Shown piece after piece: positions 38,210 to 52,400 of a DNA stretch of 64,000 nt. Made by a program: the position numbers and the translations under genes. Source of the DNA: Viola odorata (taxonomy: Eukaryota; Streptophyta; Magnoliopsida; Malpighiales; Violaceae). The notes under the pieces were generated by a model. That model was not told where the DNA came from, searched no databases, and saw nothing but the letters and a program-made list of their open reading frames with translations. Each line of letters begins with the position of its first letter. Position 1 is the first letter of the stretch. The stretch is from positions 18,160,564-18,224,563 of the forward strand of contig OY829541.1 of the NCBI GenBank assembly GCA_963691705.1, read 5' to 3'.

Positions 38210-41200
38210 CCCAACGGCATGTCAACTTTCAATTTCAATTTCAATTTCTAGACCAAGCCCAACGGCATGTCAAATTTCAATTTCAATTTCTAGACCATGC
38301 CCAACGGCATGTCACATTCCAATTTCTAAACCATGCCCAAACAGCATGTCAATTTTAAAATTTCAATTTCTTAACCATGCCAAATCGGCATGTCAAATTT
38401 CAATTTCTAATCCATGCCCAAACTGCATGTCAATTTCATAATTTCAATTTCTAAACCATGCCCAACGGCATGTCAACTTTCAATTTCAATTTCAATTTCT
38501 AGACCATGCCCAACGGCATGTCAAATTTCAATTTCAACTTCTAGACCATGCCCAACGGCATGTCACACTGCAATTTCTAATCCATGCCCAAACGGCATGT
38601 CAATTTCATAATTTCAATTTCTAAGCCATGCCCAACGGCATGTCAACTTTCAATTTCAATTTTAGACCATGCCCAATCGGCATGTCGAATTTCATAACTT
38701 CAATTTCTAAACCATGCCCAATGGCATGTCAAATTTCAATTTCAATTTCTAGACCAAGCCCAACGGCATGTCAAATTTCAATTTCAATTTCTAGACCATG
38801 CCCAACGGCATGTCACATTCCAATTTCTAAACCATGCCCAAACGGCATGTCAATTGTATAATTTCAATTTCTAAACCATGCCAAATCGGCATGTCAAATT
38901 TCAATTTCTAATCCATGCCCAAACTGCATGTCTATTTCATAATTTCAATTTGTAAACCATGCCCAAGGGCATGTCAACTTTCAATTTCAATTTCAATTTC
39001 TAGACCATGCCCAACGGCATGTCAAATTTCAATTTCAACTTCTAGACCATGCCCAACGGCATGTCACACTCCAATATCTAATCCATGCCCAAACGGCATG
39101 TCAATTTCATAATTTCAATTTCTAAGCCATGCCCAACGGCATGTCAACTTTCAATTTCAATTTCTAGACCATGCACAATCGGCATGTCGAATTTCAATTT
39201 CAACTTCTACACCATGCCCAACGGCATGTCAAATTTCAATTTCAATTTCTAGACCATGCACAATCGGCATGTCGAATTTCATAATTTCAATTTCTAAACC
39301 ATGCCCAACGGCATGTCAAATTTCAATTTCAACTTCTAGACCATGCCCAACGACATGTCACACTCCAATTTCTAATCCATGCCCAAACGGCATGTCAATT
39401 TCATAATTTCAATTTCTAAGCCATGCCCAACGGCATGTCAACTTTCAATTTCAATTTCTAGACCATGCCCAATCGGCATGTCGAATTTCATAACTTCAAT
39501 TTCTAAACCATGCCCAACGGCAGGTCAAATTTCAATTTCAATTTCTAGATCATGCCCAACGGCATGTCAAATTTTAATTTCAATTTCTAGACCATGCCCA
39601 ACGCCATGTCACACTCCAATTTCTAATCCATGCCCAAACGGCATGTCAATTTTATAATTTCAATTTCTAAGCCATGCCCAACGGCATGTCAACTTTCAAT
39701 TTCAATTTCAATTTCTAGACCAAGCCCAACGGCATGTCAAATTTCAATTTCAATTTCTAGACCATGCCCAACGGCATGTCACATTCCAATTTCTAAACCA
39801 TGCCCAAACAGCATGTCAATTTTAAAATTTCAATTTCTTAACCATGCCAAATCGGCATGTCAAATTTCAATTTCTAATCCATGCCCAAACTGCATGTCAA
39901 TTTCATAATTTCAATTTCTAAACCATGCCCAACGGCATGTCAACTTTCAATTTCAATTTCAATTTCTAGACCATGCCCAACGGCATGTCAAATTTCAATT
40001 TCAACTTCTAGACCATGCCCAACGGCATGTCACACTGCAATTTCTAATCCATGCCCAAACGGCATGTCAATTTCATAATTTCAATTTCTAAGCCATGCCC
40101 AACGGCATGTCAACTTTCAATTTCAATTTTAGACCATGCCCAATCGGCATGTCGAATTTCATAACTTCAATTTCTAAACCATGCCCAATGGCATGTCAAA
40201 TTTCAATTTCAATTTCTAGACCAAGCCCAACGGCATGTCAAATTTCAATTTCAATTTCTAGACCATGCCCAACGGCATGTCACATTCCAATTTCTAAACC
40301 ATGCCCAAACGGCATGTCAATTGTATAATTTCAATTTCTAAACCATGCCAAATCGGCATGTCAAATTTCAATTTCTAATCCATGCCCAAACTGCATGTCT
40401 ATTTCATAATTTCAATTTGTAAACCATGCCCAAGGGCATGTCAACTTTCAATTTCAATTTCAATTTCTAGACCATGCCCAACGGCATGTCAAATTTCAAT
40501 TTCAACTTCTAGACCATGCCCAACGGCATGTCACACTCCAATATCTAATCCATGCCCAAACGGCATGTCAATTTCATAATTTCAATTTCTAAGCCATGCC
40601 CAACGGCATGTCAACTTTCAATTTCAATTTCTAGACCATGCACAATCGGCATGTCGAATTTCAATTTCAACTTCTACACCATGCCCAACGGCATGTCAAA
40701 TTTCAATTTCAATTTCTAGACCATGCACAATCGGCATGTCGAATTTCATAATTTCAATTTCTAAACCATGCCCAACGGCATGTCAAATTTCAATTTCAAC
40801 TTCTAGACCATGCCCAACGACATGTCACACTCCAATTTCTAATCCATGCCCAAACGGCATGTCAATTTCATAATTTCAATTTCTAAGCCATGCCCAACGG
40901 CATGTCAACTTTCAATTTCAATTTCTAGACCATGCCCAATCGGCATGTCGAATTTCATAACTTCAATTTCTAAACCATGCCCAACGGCAGGTCAAATTTC
41001 AATTTCAATTTCTAGATCATGCCCAACGGCATGTCAAATTTTAATTTCAATTTCTAGACCATGCCCAACGCCATGTCACACTCCAATTTCTAATCCATGC
41101 CCAAACGGCATGTCAATTTTATAATTTCAATTTCTAAGCCATGCCCAACGGCATGTCAACTTTCAATTTCAATTTCAATTTCTAGACCAAGCCCAACGGC

Positions 41201-42060
41201 ATGTCAAATTTCAATTTCAATTTCTAGACCATGCCCAACGGCATGTCACATTCCAATTTCTAAACCATGCCCAAACAGCATGTCAATTTTAAAATTTCAA
41301 TTTCTTAACCATGCCAAATCGGCATGTCAAATTTCAATTTCTAATCCATGCCCAAACTGCATGTCAATTTCATAATTTCAATTTCTAAACCATGCCCAAC
41401 GGCATGTCAACTTTCAATTTCAATTTCAATTTCTAGACCATGCCCAACGGCATGTCAAATTTCAATTTCAACTTCTAGACCATGCCCAACGGCATGTCAC
41501 ACTGCAATTTCTAATCCATGCCCAAACGGCATGTCAATTTCATAATTTCAATTTCTAAGCCATGCCCAACGGCATGTCAACTTTCAATTTCAATTTTAGA
41601 CCATGCCCAATCGGCATGTCGAATTTCATAACTTCAATTTCTAAACCATGCCCAATGGCATGTCAAATTTCAATTTCAATTTCTAGACCAAGCCCAACGG
41701 CATGTCAAATTTCAATTTCAATTTCTAGACCATGCCCAACGGCATGTCACATTCCAATTTCTAAACCATGCCCAAACGGCATGTCAATTGTATAATTTCA
41801 ATTTCTAAACCATGCCAAATCGGCATGTCAAATTTCAATTTCTAATCCATGCCCAAACTGCATGTCTATTTCATAATTTCAATTTGTAAACCATGCCCAA
41901 GGGCATGTCAACTTTCAATTTCAATTTCAATTTCTAGACCATGCCCAACGGCATGTCAAATTTCAATTTCAACTTCTAGACCATGCCCAACGGCATGTCA
42001 CACTCCAATATCTAATCCATGCCCAAACGGCATGTCAATTTCATAATTTCAATTTCTAAG
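38210..42060 (+). repeat. 1,467-bp unit, two and a half tandem copies
   Basis: Copies begin near 38,210, 39,677 and 41,144; the third breaks off near 42,060. Between 39,379 and 40,846 the words add up exactly: gamma 251, alpha+beta 251, alpha 170, gamma minus one base 250, beta 81, alpha 170, delta 294, total 1,467. Markers in every copy are TTTTAAAATTTC, CACTGCAATTTC, CAATTTTAGACC, CAATTGTATAATTTC and GTCTATTTC. The unit also recurs at about 44.2-46.1, 47.5-49.4 and 51.2-52.1 kb. Confidence 0.87.
40095..40135 (+). repeat. 41-bp monomer with a one-base deletion, exemplar
   Basis: The tail reads CAATTTTAGACC in place of CAATTTCTAGACC, removing one base and the XbaI hexamer. The same deletion starts monomers at 34183, 38628, 40095, 41562, 45373, 48682, 51319, 59928 and 63010. 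It is a clean lineage tag for one ancestral gamma word across 29 kb. Confidence 0.85.
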
Positions 42061-42062
42061 CC

Positions 42063-42606
42063 AAGCCCAACAGCATGTCAACTTTCAATTTCAATTTCTA
42101 GACCATGCACAATCGGCATGTCGAATTTCAATTTCAACTTCTACACCATGCCCAACGGCATGTCAAATTTCAATTTCAATTTCTAGACCATGCACAATCG
42201 GCATGTCGAATTTCATAATTTCAATTTCTAAACCATGCCCAACGGCATGTCAAATTTCAATTTCAACTTCTAGACCATGCCCAACGGCATGTCACACTCC
42301 AATATCTAATCCATGCCCAAACGGCATGTCAATTTCATAATTTCAATTTCTAAGCCAAGCCCAACAGCATGTCAACTTTCAATTTCAATTTCTAGACCAT
42401 GCACAATCGGCATGTCGAATTTCAATTTCAACTTCTACACCATGCCCAACGGCATGTCAAATTTCAATTTCAATTTCTAGACCATGCACAATCGGCATGT
42501 CGAATTTCATAATTTCAATTTCTAAACCATGCCCAACGGCATGTCAAATTTCAATTTCAACTTCTAGACCATGCCCAACGACATGTCACACTCCAATTTC
42601 TAATCC
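42063..42606 (+). repeat. 294-bp local duplication of a delta word
   Basis: The variant CCAAGCCCAACAGC occurs at 42,061 and 42,355, 294 bp apart. The seven monomers between sum to 42+43+42+45+42+36+44 = 294. Apart from GACATGTCACACTCC against GGCATGTCACACTCC, the two copies look the same. I saw this variant nowhere else, so the event is local and probably recent. Confidence 0.85.
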
Positions 42607-44192
42607 ATGCCCAAACGGCATGTCAATTTTATAATTTCAATTTCTAAGCCATGCCCAACGGCATGTCAACTTTCAATTTCAATTTCTAGACCATGCCCAA
42701 TCGGCATGTCGAATTTCATAATTTCAATTTCTAAACCATGCCCAACGGCATGTCAAATTTCAATTTCAATTTCTAGACCATGCCCAACGGCATGTCAAAT
42801 TTCAATTTCAACTTCTAGACCATGCCCAACGGCATGTCACAATCCAATTTCTAATCCATGCCCAAACGGCATGTCAATTTTATAATTTCAATTTCTAAAC
42901 CATGCCCAATCGGCATGTGAAATTTCAATTTCTAATCCATGCCCAAACGGCATGTCAATTTCATAATTTCAATTTCTAAACCATGCCCAACGGCATGTCA
43001 ACTTTCCATTTCTATTTCAATTTCTAGACCAAGCCCAACGGCAAGTCAAATTTCAATTTCAATTTCTAGACCATGCCCAACGGCATGTCACATTCCAATT
43101 TCTAAACGATGCCCAAACAGCATGTCAATTTTATAATTTCAATTTCTAAACCATGCCCAATCGGCATGTCAAATTTCAATTTCAAATCCATGCCCAAACT
43201 GTATGTCAATTTCATAATTTCAATTTCTAAACCATGCCCAATGGCATGTCAACTGTCAATTTCAATTTCAATTTCTAGACCATGCCCAACGGCATGTCAA
43301 ATTTCAATTTCAACTTCTAGACCATGCCCAACGGCATGTCACACTCCAATATCTAATCCATGCCCAAACGACATGTCAATTTCATAATTTCAATTTCTAA
43401 GCCATGCCCAACGGCATGTCAATTTCAATTTCAATTTCTAGACCATGCCCAATCGGCATGTCGAATTTCATAATTTCAATTTCTAAACCATGCCCAACGG
43501 CATGTCAAATTTCAATTTCAATTTCTAGACCATGCCCAACGGCATGTCAAATTTTAATTTCAATTTCTAGACCATGCCCAACGCCATGTCACACTCCAAT
43601 TTCTAATCCATGCGCAAACGACATGTCAATTTTATAATTTCAATTTCTAAGCCATGCCCAACGGCATGTCAACTTTCAATTTCAATTTCTAGACCATGCC
43701 CAATCGGCATGTCGAATTTCATAATTTCAATTTCTAAACCATGCCCAACGGCATGTCAAATTTCAATTTCAATTTCTAGACCATGCCCAACGGCATGTCA
43801 AATTTCAATTTCAACTTCTAGACCATGCCCAACGGCATGTCACAATCCAATTTCTAATCCATGCCCAAACGGCATGTCAATTTTATAATTTCAATTTCTA
43901 AACCATGCCCAATCGGCATGTGAAATTTCAATTTCTAATCCATGCCCAAACGGCATGTCAATTTCATAATTTCAATTTCTAAACCATGCCCAACGGCATG
44001 TCAACTTTCCATTTCTATTTCAATTTCTAGACCAAGCCCAACGGCAAGTCAAATTTCAATTTCAATTTCTAGACCATGCCCAACGGCATGTCACATTCCA
44101 ATTTCTAAACGATGCCCAAACAGCATGTCAATTTTATAATTTCAATTTCTAAACCATGCCCAATCGGCATGTCAAATTTCAATTTCTAATCC
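42607..44192 (+). repeat. 1,003-bp partial tandem repeat of gamma/alpha words
   Basis: Words at 42607 and 42939 recur at 43610 and 43942, a shift of 1,003 bp, one less than four 251-bp units. The missing base is in the monomer at 43,404, where GTCAATTTC replaces GTCAACTTTC. Contents (GTCACAATCC, GTGAAATTTC, GGCAAGTC, TAAACGATGCCC) match the 8.6-9.1 and 14.6-15.1 kb stretches of the left domain. Confidence 0.78.
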
Positions 44193-47100
44193 ATGCCCAA
44201 GCTGCATGTCTATTTCATAATTTCAATTTGTAAACCATGCCCAAGGGCATGTCAACTTTCAATTTCAATTTCAATTTCTAGACCATGCCCAACGGCATGT
44301 CAAATTTCAATTTCAACTTCTAGACCATGCCCAACGGCATGTCACACTCCAATATCTAATCCATGCCCAAACGGCATGTCAATTTCATAATTTCAATTTC
44401 TAAGCCATGCCCAACGGCATGTCAACTTTCAATTTCAATTTCTAGACCATGCACAATCGGCATGTCGAATTTCAATTTCAACTTCTACACCATGCCCAAC
44501 GGCATGTCAAATTTCAATTTCAATTTCTAGACCATGCACAATCGGCATGTCGAATTTCATAATTTCAATTTCTAAACCATGCCCAACGGCATGTCAAATT
44601 TCAATTTCAACTTCTAGACCATGCCCAACGACATGTCACACTCCAATTTCTAATCCATGCCCAAACGGCATGTCAATTTCATAATTTCAATTTCTAAGCC
44701 ATGCCCAACGGCATGTCAACTTTCAATTTCAATTTCTAGACCATGCCCAATCGGCATGTCGAATTTCATAACTTCAATTTCTAAACCATGCCCAACGGCA
44801 GGTCAAATTTCAATTTCAATTTCTAGATCATGCCCAACGGCATGTCAAATTTTAATTTCAATTTCTAGACCATGCCCAACGCCATGTCACACTCCAATTT
44901 CTAATCCATGCCCAAACGGCATGTCAATTTTATAATTTCAATTTCTAAGCCATGCCCAACGGCATGCCAACTTTCAATTTCAATTTCAATTTCTAGACCA
45001 AGCCCAACGGCATGTCAAATTTCAATTTCAATTTCAAGACCATGCCCAACGGCATGTCACATTCCAATTTCTAAACCATGCCCAAACAGCATGTCAATTT
45101 TAAAATTTCAATTTCTTATCCATGCCAAATCGGCATGTCAAATTTCAATTTCTAATCCATGCCCAAACTGCATGTCAATTTCATAATTTCAATTTCTAAA
45201 CCATGCCCAACGGCATGTCAACTTTCAATTTCAATTTCAATTTCTAGACCATGCCCAACGGCATGTCAAATTTCAATTTCAACTTCTAGACCATGCCCAA
45301 CGGCATGTCACACTGCAATTTCTAATCCATGCCCAAACGGCATGTCAATTTCATAATTTCAATTTCTAAGCCATGCCCAACGGCATGTCAACTTTCAATT
45401 TCAATTTTAGACCATGCCCAATCGGCATGTCGAATTTCATAACTTCAATTTCTAAACCATGCCCAATGGCATGTCAAATTTCAATTTCAATTTCTAGACC
45501 AAGCCCAACGGCATGTCAAATTTCAATTTCAATTTCTAGACCATGCCCAACGGCATGTCACATTCCAATTTCTAAACCATGCCCAAACGGCATGTCAATT
45601 GTATAATTTCAATTTCTAAACCATGCCAAATCGGCATGTCAAATTTCAATTTCTAATCCATGCCCAAACTGCATGTCTATTTCATAATTTCAATTTGTAA
45701 ACCATGCCCAAGGGCATGTCAACTTTCAATTTCAATTTCAATTTCTAGACCATGCCCAACGGCATGTCAAATTTCAATTTCAACTTCTAGACCATGCCCA
45801 ACGGCATGTCACACTCCAATATCTAATCCATGCCCAAACGGCATGTCAATTTCATAATTTCAATTTCTAAGCCATGCCCAACGGCATGTCAACTTTCAAT
45901 TTCAATTTCTAGACCATGCACAATCGGCATGTCGAATTTCAATTTCAACTTCTACACCATGCCCAACGGCATGTCAAATTTCAATTTCAATTTCTAGACC
46001 ATGCACAATCGGCATGTCGAATTTCATAATTTCAATTTCTAAACCATGCCCAACGGCATGTCAAATTTCAATTTCAACTTCTAGACCATGCCCAACGACA
46101 TGTCACACTCCAATTTCTAATCCATGCCCAAACGGCATGTCAATTTTATAATTTCAATTTCTAAGCCATGCCCAACGGCATGTCAACTTTCAATTTCAAT
46201 TTCTAGACCATGCCCAATCGGCATGTCGAATTTCATAATTTCAATTTCTAAACCATGCCCAACGGCATGTCAAATTTCAATTTCAATTTCTAGACCATGC
46301 CCAACGGCATGTCAAATTTCAATTTCAACTTCTAGACCATGCCCAACGGCATGTCACAATCCAATTTCTAATCCATGCCCAAACGGCATGTCAATTTTAT
46401 AATTTCAATTTCTAAACCATGCCCAATCGGCATGTGAAATTTCAATTTCTAATCCATGCCCAAACGGCATGTCAATTTCATAATTTCAATTTCTAAACCA
46501 TGCCCAACGGCATGTCAACTTTCCATTTCTATTTCAATTTCTAGACCATGCCCAACGGCATGTCAAATTTCAATTTCAACTTCTAGACCATGCCCAACGG
46601 CATGTCACACTCCAATATCTAATCCATGCCCAAACGACATGTCAATTTCATAATTTCAATTTCTAAGCCATGCCCAACGGCATGTCAATTTCAATTTCAA
46701 TTTCTAGACCATGCCCAATCGGCATGTCGAATTTCATAATTTCAATTTCTAAACCATGCCCAACGGCATGTCAAATTTCAATTTCAATTTCTAGACCATG
46801 CCCAACGGCATGTCAAATTTTAATTTCAATTTCTAGACCATGCCCAACGCCATGTCACACTCCAATTTCTAATCCATGCCCAAACGGCATGTCAATTTTA
46901 TAATTTCAATTTCTAAGCCATGCCCAACGGCATGTCAACTTTCAATTTCAATTTCTAGACCATGCACAATCGGCATGTCGAATTTCAATTTCAACTTCTA
47001 CACCATGCCCAACGGCATGTCAAATTTCAATTTCAATTTCTAGACCATGCACAATCGGCATGTCGAATTTCATAATTTCAATTTCTAAACCATGCCCAAC

Positions 47101-49440
47101 GGCATGTCAAATTTCAATTTCAACTTCTAGACCATGCCCAACGACATGTCACACTCCAATTTCTAATCCATGCCCAAACGGCATGTCAATTTCATAATTT
47201 CAATTTCTAAGCCATGCCCAACGGCATGTCAACTTTCAATTTCAATTTCTAGACCATGCCCAATCGGCATGTCGAATTTCATAACTTCAATTTCTAAACC
47301 ATGCCCAACGGCAGGTCAAATTTCAATTTCAATTTCTAGATCATGCCCAACGGCATGTCAAATTTTAATTTCAATTTCTAGACCATGCCCAACGCCATGT
47401 CACACTCCAATTTCTAAACGATGCCCAAACAGCATGTCAATTTTATAATTTCAATTTCTAAACCATGCCCAATCGGCATGTCAAATTTCAATTTCTAATC
47501 CATGCCCAAGCTGCATGTCTATTTCATAATTTCAATTTGTAAACCATGCCCAAGGGCATGTCAACTTTCAATTTCAATTTCAATTTCTAGACCATGCCCA
47601 ACGGCATGTCAAATTTCAATTTCAACTTCTAGACCATGCCCAACGGCATGTCACACTCCAATATCTAATCCATGCCCAAACGGCATGTCAATTTCATAAT
47701 TTCAATTTCTAAGCCATGCCCAACGGCATGTCAACTTTCAATTTCAATTTCTAGACCATGCACAATCGGCATGTCGAATTTCAATTTCAACTTCTACACC
47801 ATGCCCAACGGCATGTCAAATTTCAATTTCAATTTCTAGACCATGCACAATCGGCATGTCGAATTTCATAATTTCAATTTCTAAACCATGCCCAACGGCA
47901 TGTCAAATTTCAATTTCAACTTCTAGACCATGCCCAACGACATGTCACACTCCAATTTCTAATCCATGCCCAAACGGCATGTCAATTTCATAATTTCAAT
48001 TTCTAAGCCATGCCCAACGGCATGTCAACTTTCAATTTCAATTTCTAGACCATGCCCAATCGGCATGTCGAATTTCATAACTTCAATTTCTAAACCATGC
48101 CCAACGGCAGGTCAAATTTCAATTTCAATTTCTAGATCATGCCCAACGGCATGTCAAATTTTAATTTCAATTTCTAGACCATGCCCAACGCCATGTCACA
48201 CTCCAATTTCTAATCCATGCCCAAACGGCATGTCAATTTTATAATTTCAATTTCTAAGCCATGCCCAACGGCATGTCAACTTTCAATTTCAATTTCAATT
48301 TCTAGACCAAGCCCAACGGCATGTCAAATTTCAATTTCAATTTCAAGACCATGCCCAACGGCATGTCACATTCCAATTTCTAAACCATGCCCAAACAGCA
48401 TGTCAATTTTAAAATTTCAATTTCTTATCCATGCCAAATCGGCATGTCAAATTTCAATTTCTAATCCATGCCCAAACTGCATGTCAATTTCATAATTTCA
48501 ATTTCTAAACCATGCCCAACGGCATGTCAACTTTCAATTTCAATTTCAATTTCTAGACCATGCCCAACGGCATGTCAAATTTCAATTTCAACTTCTAGAC
48601 CATGCCCAACGGCATGTCACACTGCAATTTCTAATCCATGCCCAAACGGCATGTCAATTTCATAATTTCAATTTCTAAGCCATGCCCAACGGCATGTCAA
48701 CTTTCAATTTCAATTTTAGACCATGCCCAATCGGCATGTCGAATTTCATAACTTCAATTTCTAAACCATGCCCAATGGCATGTCAAATTTCAATTTCAAT
48801 TTCTAGACCAAGCCCAACGGCATGTCAAATTTCAATTTCAATTTCTAGACCATGCCCAACGGCATGTCACATTCCAATTTCTAAACCATGCCCAAACGGC
48901 ATGTCAATTGTATAATTTCAATTTCTAAACCATGCCAAATCGGCATGTCAAATTTCAATTTCTAATCCATGCCCAAACTGCATGTCTATTTCATAATTTC
49001 AATTTGTAAACCATGCCCAAGGGCATGTCAACTTTCAATTTCAATTTCAATTTCTAGACCATGCCCAACGGCATGTCAAATTTCAATTTCAACTTCTAGA
49101 CCATGCCCAACGGCATGTCACACTCCAATATCTAATCCATGCCCAAACGGCATGTCAATTTCATAATTTCAATTTCTAAGCCATGCCCAACGGCATGTCA
49201 ACTTTCAATTTCAATTTCTAGACCATGCACAATCGGCATGTCGAATTTCAATTTCAACTTCTACACCATGCCCAACGGCATGTCAAATTTCAATTTCAAT
49301 TTCTAGACCATGCACAATCGGCATGTCGAATTTCATAATTTCAATTTCTAAACCATGCCCAACGGCATGTCAAATTTCAATTTCAACTTCTAGACCATGC
49401 CCAACGACATGTCACACTCCAATTTCTAATCCATGCCCAA
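44105..49440 (+). repeat. 3,309-bp segmental duplication
   Basis: About 44,105-46,130 matches about 47,414-49,440. Shared are TAAACGATGCCC, the uncommon CCCAAGCTGC (44,202 and 47,511), CAATTTCAAGACC and TTTCTTATCC. After 49,433 an extra gamma word (251 bp) is present relative to 46,124, so later landmarks shift by 3,560. The stretch 46,456-47,170 in copy 1 contains a fused alpha in which two 48/42 monomers were joined. Confidence 0.8.
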
Positions 49441-52400
49441 ACGGCATGTCAATTTCATAATTTCAATTTCTAAGCCATGCCCAACGGCATGTCAACTTTC
49501 AATTTCAATTTCTAGACCATGCCCAATCGGCATGTCGAATTTCATAACTTCAATTTCTAAACCATGCCCAACGGCAGGTCAAATTTCAATTTCAATTTCT
49601 AGATCATGCCCAACGGCATGTCAAATTTTAATTTCAATTTCTAGACCATGCCCAACGCCATGTCACACTCCAATTTCTAATCCATGCCCAAACGGCATGT
49701 CAATTTTATAATTTCAATTTCTAAGCCATGCCCAACGGCATGTCAACTTTCAATTTCAATTTCTAGACCATGCCCAATCGGCATGTCGAATTTCATAATT
49801 TCAATTTCTAAACCATGCCCAACGGCATGTCAAATTTCAATTTCAATTTCTAGACCATGCCCAACGGCATGTCAAATTTCAATTTCAACTTCTAGACCAT
49901 GCCCAACGGCATGTCACAATCCAATTTCTAATCCATGCCCAAACGGCATGTCAATTTTATAATTTCAATTTCTAAACCATGCCCAATCGGCATGTGAAAT
50001 TTCAATTTCTAATCCATTCCCAAACGGCATGTCAATTTCATAATTTCAATTTCTAAACCATGCCCAACGGCATGTCAACTTTCCATTTCTATTTCAATTT
50101 CTAGACCAAGCCCAACGGCAAGTCAAATTTCAATTTCAATTTCTAGACCATGCGCAACGGCATGTCACATTCCAATTTCTAAACGATGCCCAAACAGCAT
50201 GTCAATTTTATAATTTCAATTTCTAAACCATGCCCAATCGGCATGTCAAATTTCAATTTCAAATCCATGCCCAAACTGTATGTCAATTTCATAATTTCAA
50301 TTTCTAAACCATGCCCAAGGGCATGTCAACTGTCAATTTCAATTTCAATTTCTAGACCATGCCCAACGGCATGTCAAATTTCAATTTCAACTTCTAGACC
50401 ATGCCCAACGGCATGTCACACTCCAATATCTAATCCATGCCCAAACGACATGTCAATTTCATAATTTCAATTTCTAAGCCATGCCCAACGGCATGTCAAC
50501 TTTCAATTTCAATTTCTAGACCATGCCCAATCGGCATGTCGAATTTCATAATTTCAATTTCTAAACCATGCCCAACGGCATGTCAAATTTCAATTTCAAT
50601 TTCTAGACCATGCCCAACGGCATGTCAAATTTTAATTTCAATTTCTAGACCATGCCCAACGCCATGTCACACTCCAATTTCTAATCCATGCCCAAACGGC
50701 ATGTCAATTTTATAATTTCAATTTCTAAGCCATGCCCAACGGCATGTCAACTTTCAATTTCAATTTCTAGACCATGCACAATCGGCATGTCGAATTTCAA
50801 TTTCAACTTCTACACCATGCCCAACGGCATGTCAAATTTCAATTTCAATTTCTAGACCATGCACAATCGGCATGTCGAATTTCATAATTTCAATTTCTAA
50901 ACCATGCCCAACGGCATGTCAAATTTCAATTTCAACTTCTAGACCATGCCCAACGACATGTCACACTCCAATTTCTAATCCATGCCCAAACGGCATGTCA
51001 ATTTCATAATTTCAATTTCTAAGCCATGCCCAACGGCATGTCAACTTTCAATTTCAATTTCTAGACCATGCCCAATCGGCATGTCGAATTTCATAACTTC
51101 AATTTCTAAACCATGCCCAACGGCAGGTCAAATTTCAATTTCAATTTCTAGATCATGCCCAACGGCATGTCAAATTTCAATTTCAATTTCTAGACCATGC
51201 CCAACGGCATGTCAAATTTCAATTTCAACTTCTAGACCATGCCCAACGGCATGTCACACTGCAATTTCTAATCCATGCCCAAACGGCATGTCAATTTCAT
51301 AATTTCAATTTCTAAGCCATGCCCAACGGCATGTCAACTTTCAATTTCAATTTTAGACCATGCCCAATCGGCATGTCGAATTTCATAACTTCAATTTCTA
51401 AACCATGCCCAATGGCATGTCAAATTTCAATTTCAATTTCTAGACCAAGCCCAACGGCATGTCAAATTTCAATTTCAATTTCTAGACCATGCCCAACGGC
51501 ATGTCACATTCCAATTTCTAAACCATGCCCAAACGGCATGTCAATTGTATAATTTCAATTTCTAAACCATGCCAAATCGGCATGTCAAATTTCAATTTCT
51601 AATCCATGCCCAAACTGCATGTCTATTTCATAATTTCAATTTGTAAACCATGCCCAAGGGCATGTCAACTTTCAATTTCAATTTCAATTTCTAGACCATG
51701 CCCAACGGCATGTCAAATTTCAATTTCAACTTCTAGACCATGCCCAACGGCATGTCACACTCCAATATCTAATCCATGCCCAAACGGCATGTCAATTTCA
51801 TAATTTCAATTTCTAAGCCATGCCCAACGGCATGTCAACTTTCAATTTCAATTTCTAGACCATGCACAATCGGCATGTCGAATTTCAATTTCAACTTCTA
51901 CACCATGCCCAACGGCATGTCAAATTTCAATTTCAATTTCTAGACCATGCACAATCGGCATGTCGAATTTCATAATTTCAATTTCTAAACCATGCCCAAC
52001 GGCATGTCAAATTTCAATTTCAACTTCTAGACCATGCCCAACGACATGTCACACTCCAATTTCTAATCCATGCCCAAACGGCATGTCAATTTCATAATTT
52101 CAATTTCTAAGCCATGCCCAACGGCATGTCAACTTTCAATTTCAATTTCTAGACCATGCCCAATCGGCATGTCGAATTTCATAACTTCAATTTCTAAACC
52201 ATGCCCAACGGCAGGTCAAATTTCAATTTCAATTTCTAGATCATGCCCAACGGCATGTCAAATTTTAATTTCAATTTCTAGACCATGCCCAACGCCATGT
52301 CACACTCCAATTTCTAATCCATGCCCAAACGGCATGTCAATTTTATAATTTCAATTTCTAAGCCATGCCCAACGGCATGTCAACTTTCAATTTCAATTTC
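48640..52400 (+). repeat. 2,637-bp duplication and 49.7-51.2 kb filler
   Basis: Landmarks 48682, 48969, 49433 and 49684 recur at 51319, 51606, 52070 and 52321. Between the copies, 49,684-50,715 resembles 42,607-43,640 (shift about 7,077), with an ATTCCC change near 50,017. The gamma at 50,982 is joined to the end of an alpha word near 51,165-51,185, giving a hybrid unit. Confidence 0.76.

Larger units (their letters stand above)
30661..39590 (+). repeat. 4,445-bp tandem duplication
   Basis: Copy 1 is about 30,680-35,125 and copy 2 about 35,125-39,570. Starts at 30991, 31451, 31621, 31872, 32165, 32416, 32586, 32918, 33437, 33718, 33969, 34183, 34470 and 34934 shift by exactly 4,445. Shared private variants include CCATGGCCAACGG (33,297/37,742), GACCCTGCCC and TTTTAAAATTTC. 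The junction lies between 35,106 (TAGATCATGCCC) and 35,147 (GACCTTGCCC), forming a hybrid unit. The copies look nearly identical; one private change is ATACCC near 35,310. Confidence 0.87.
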
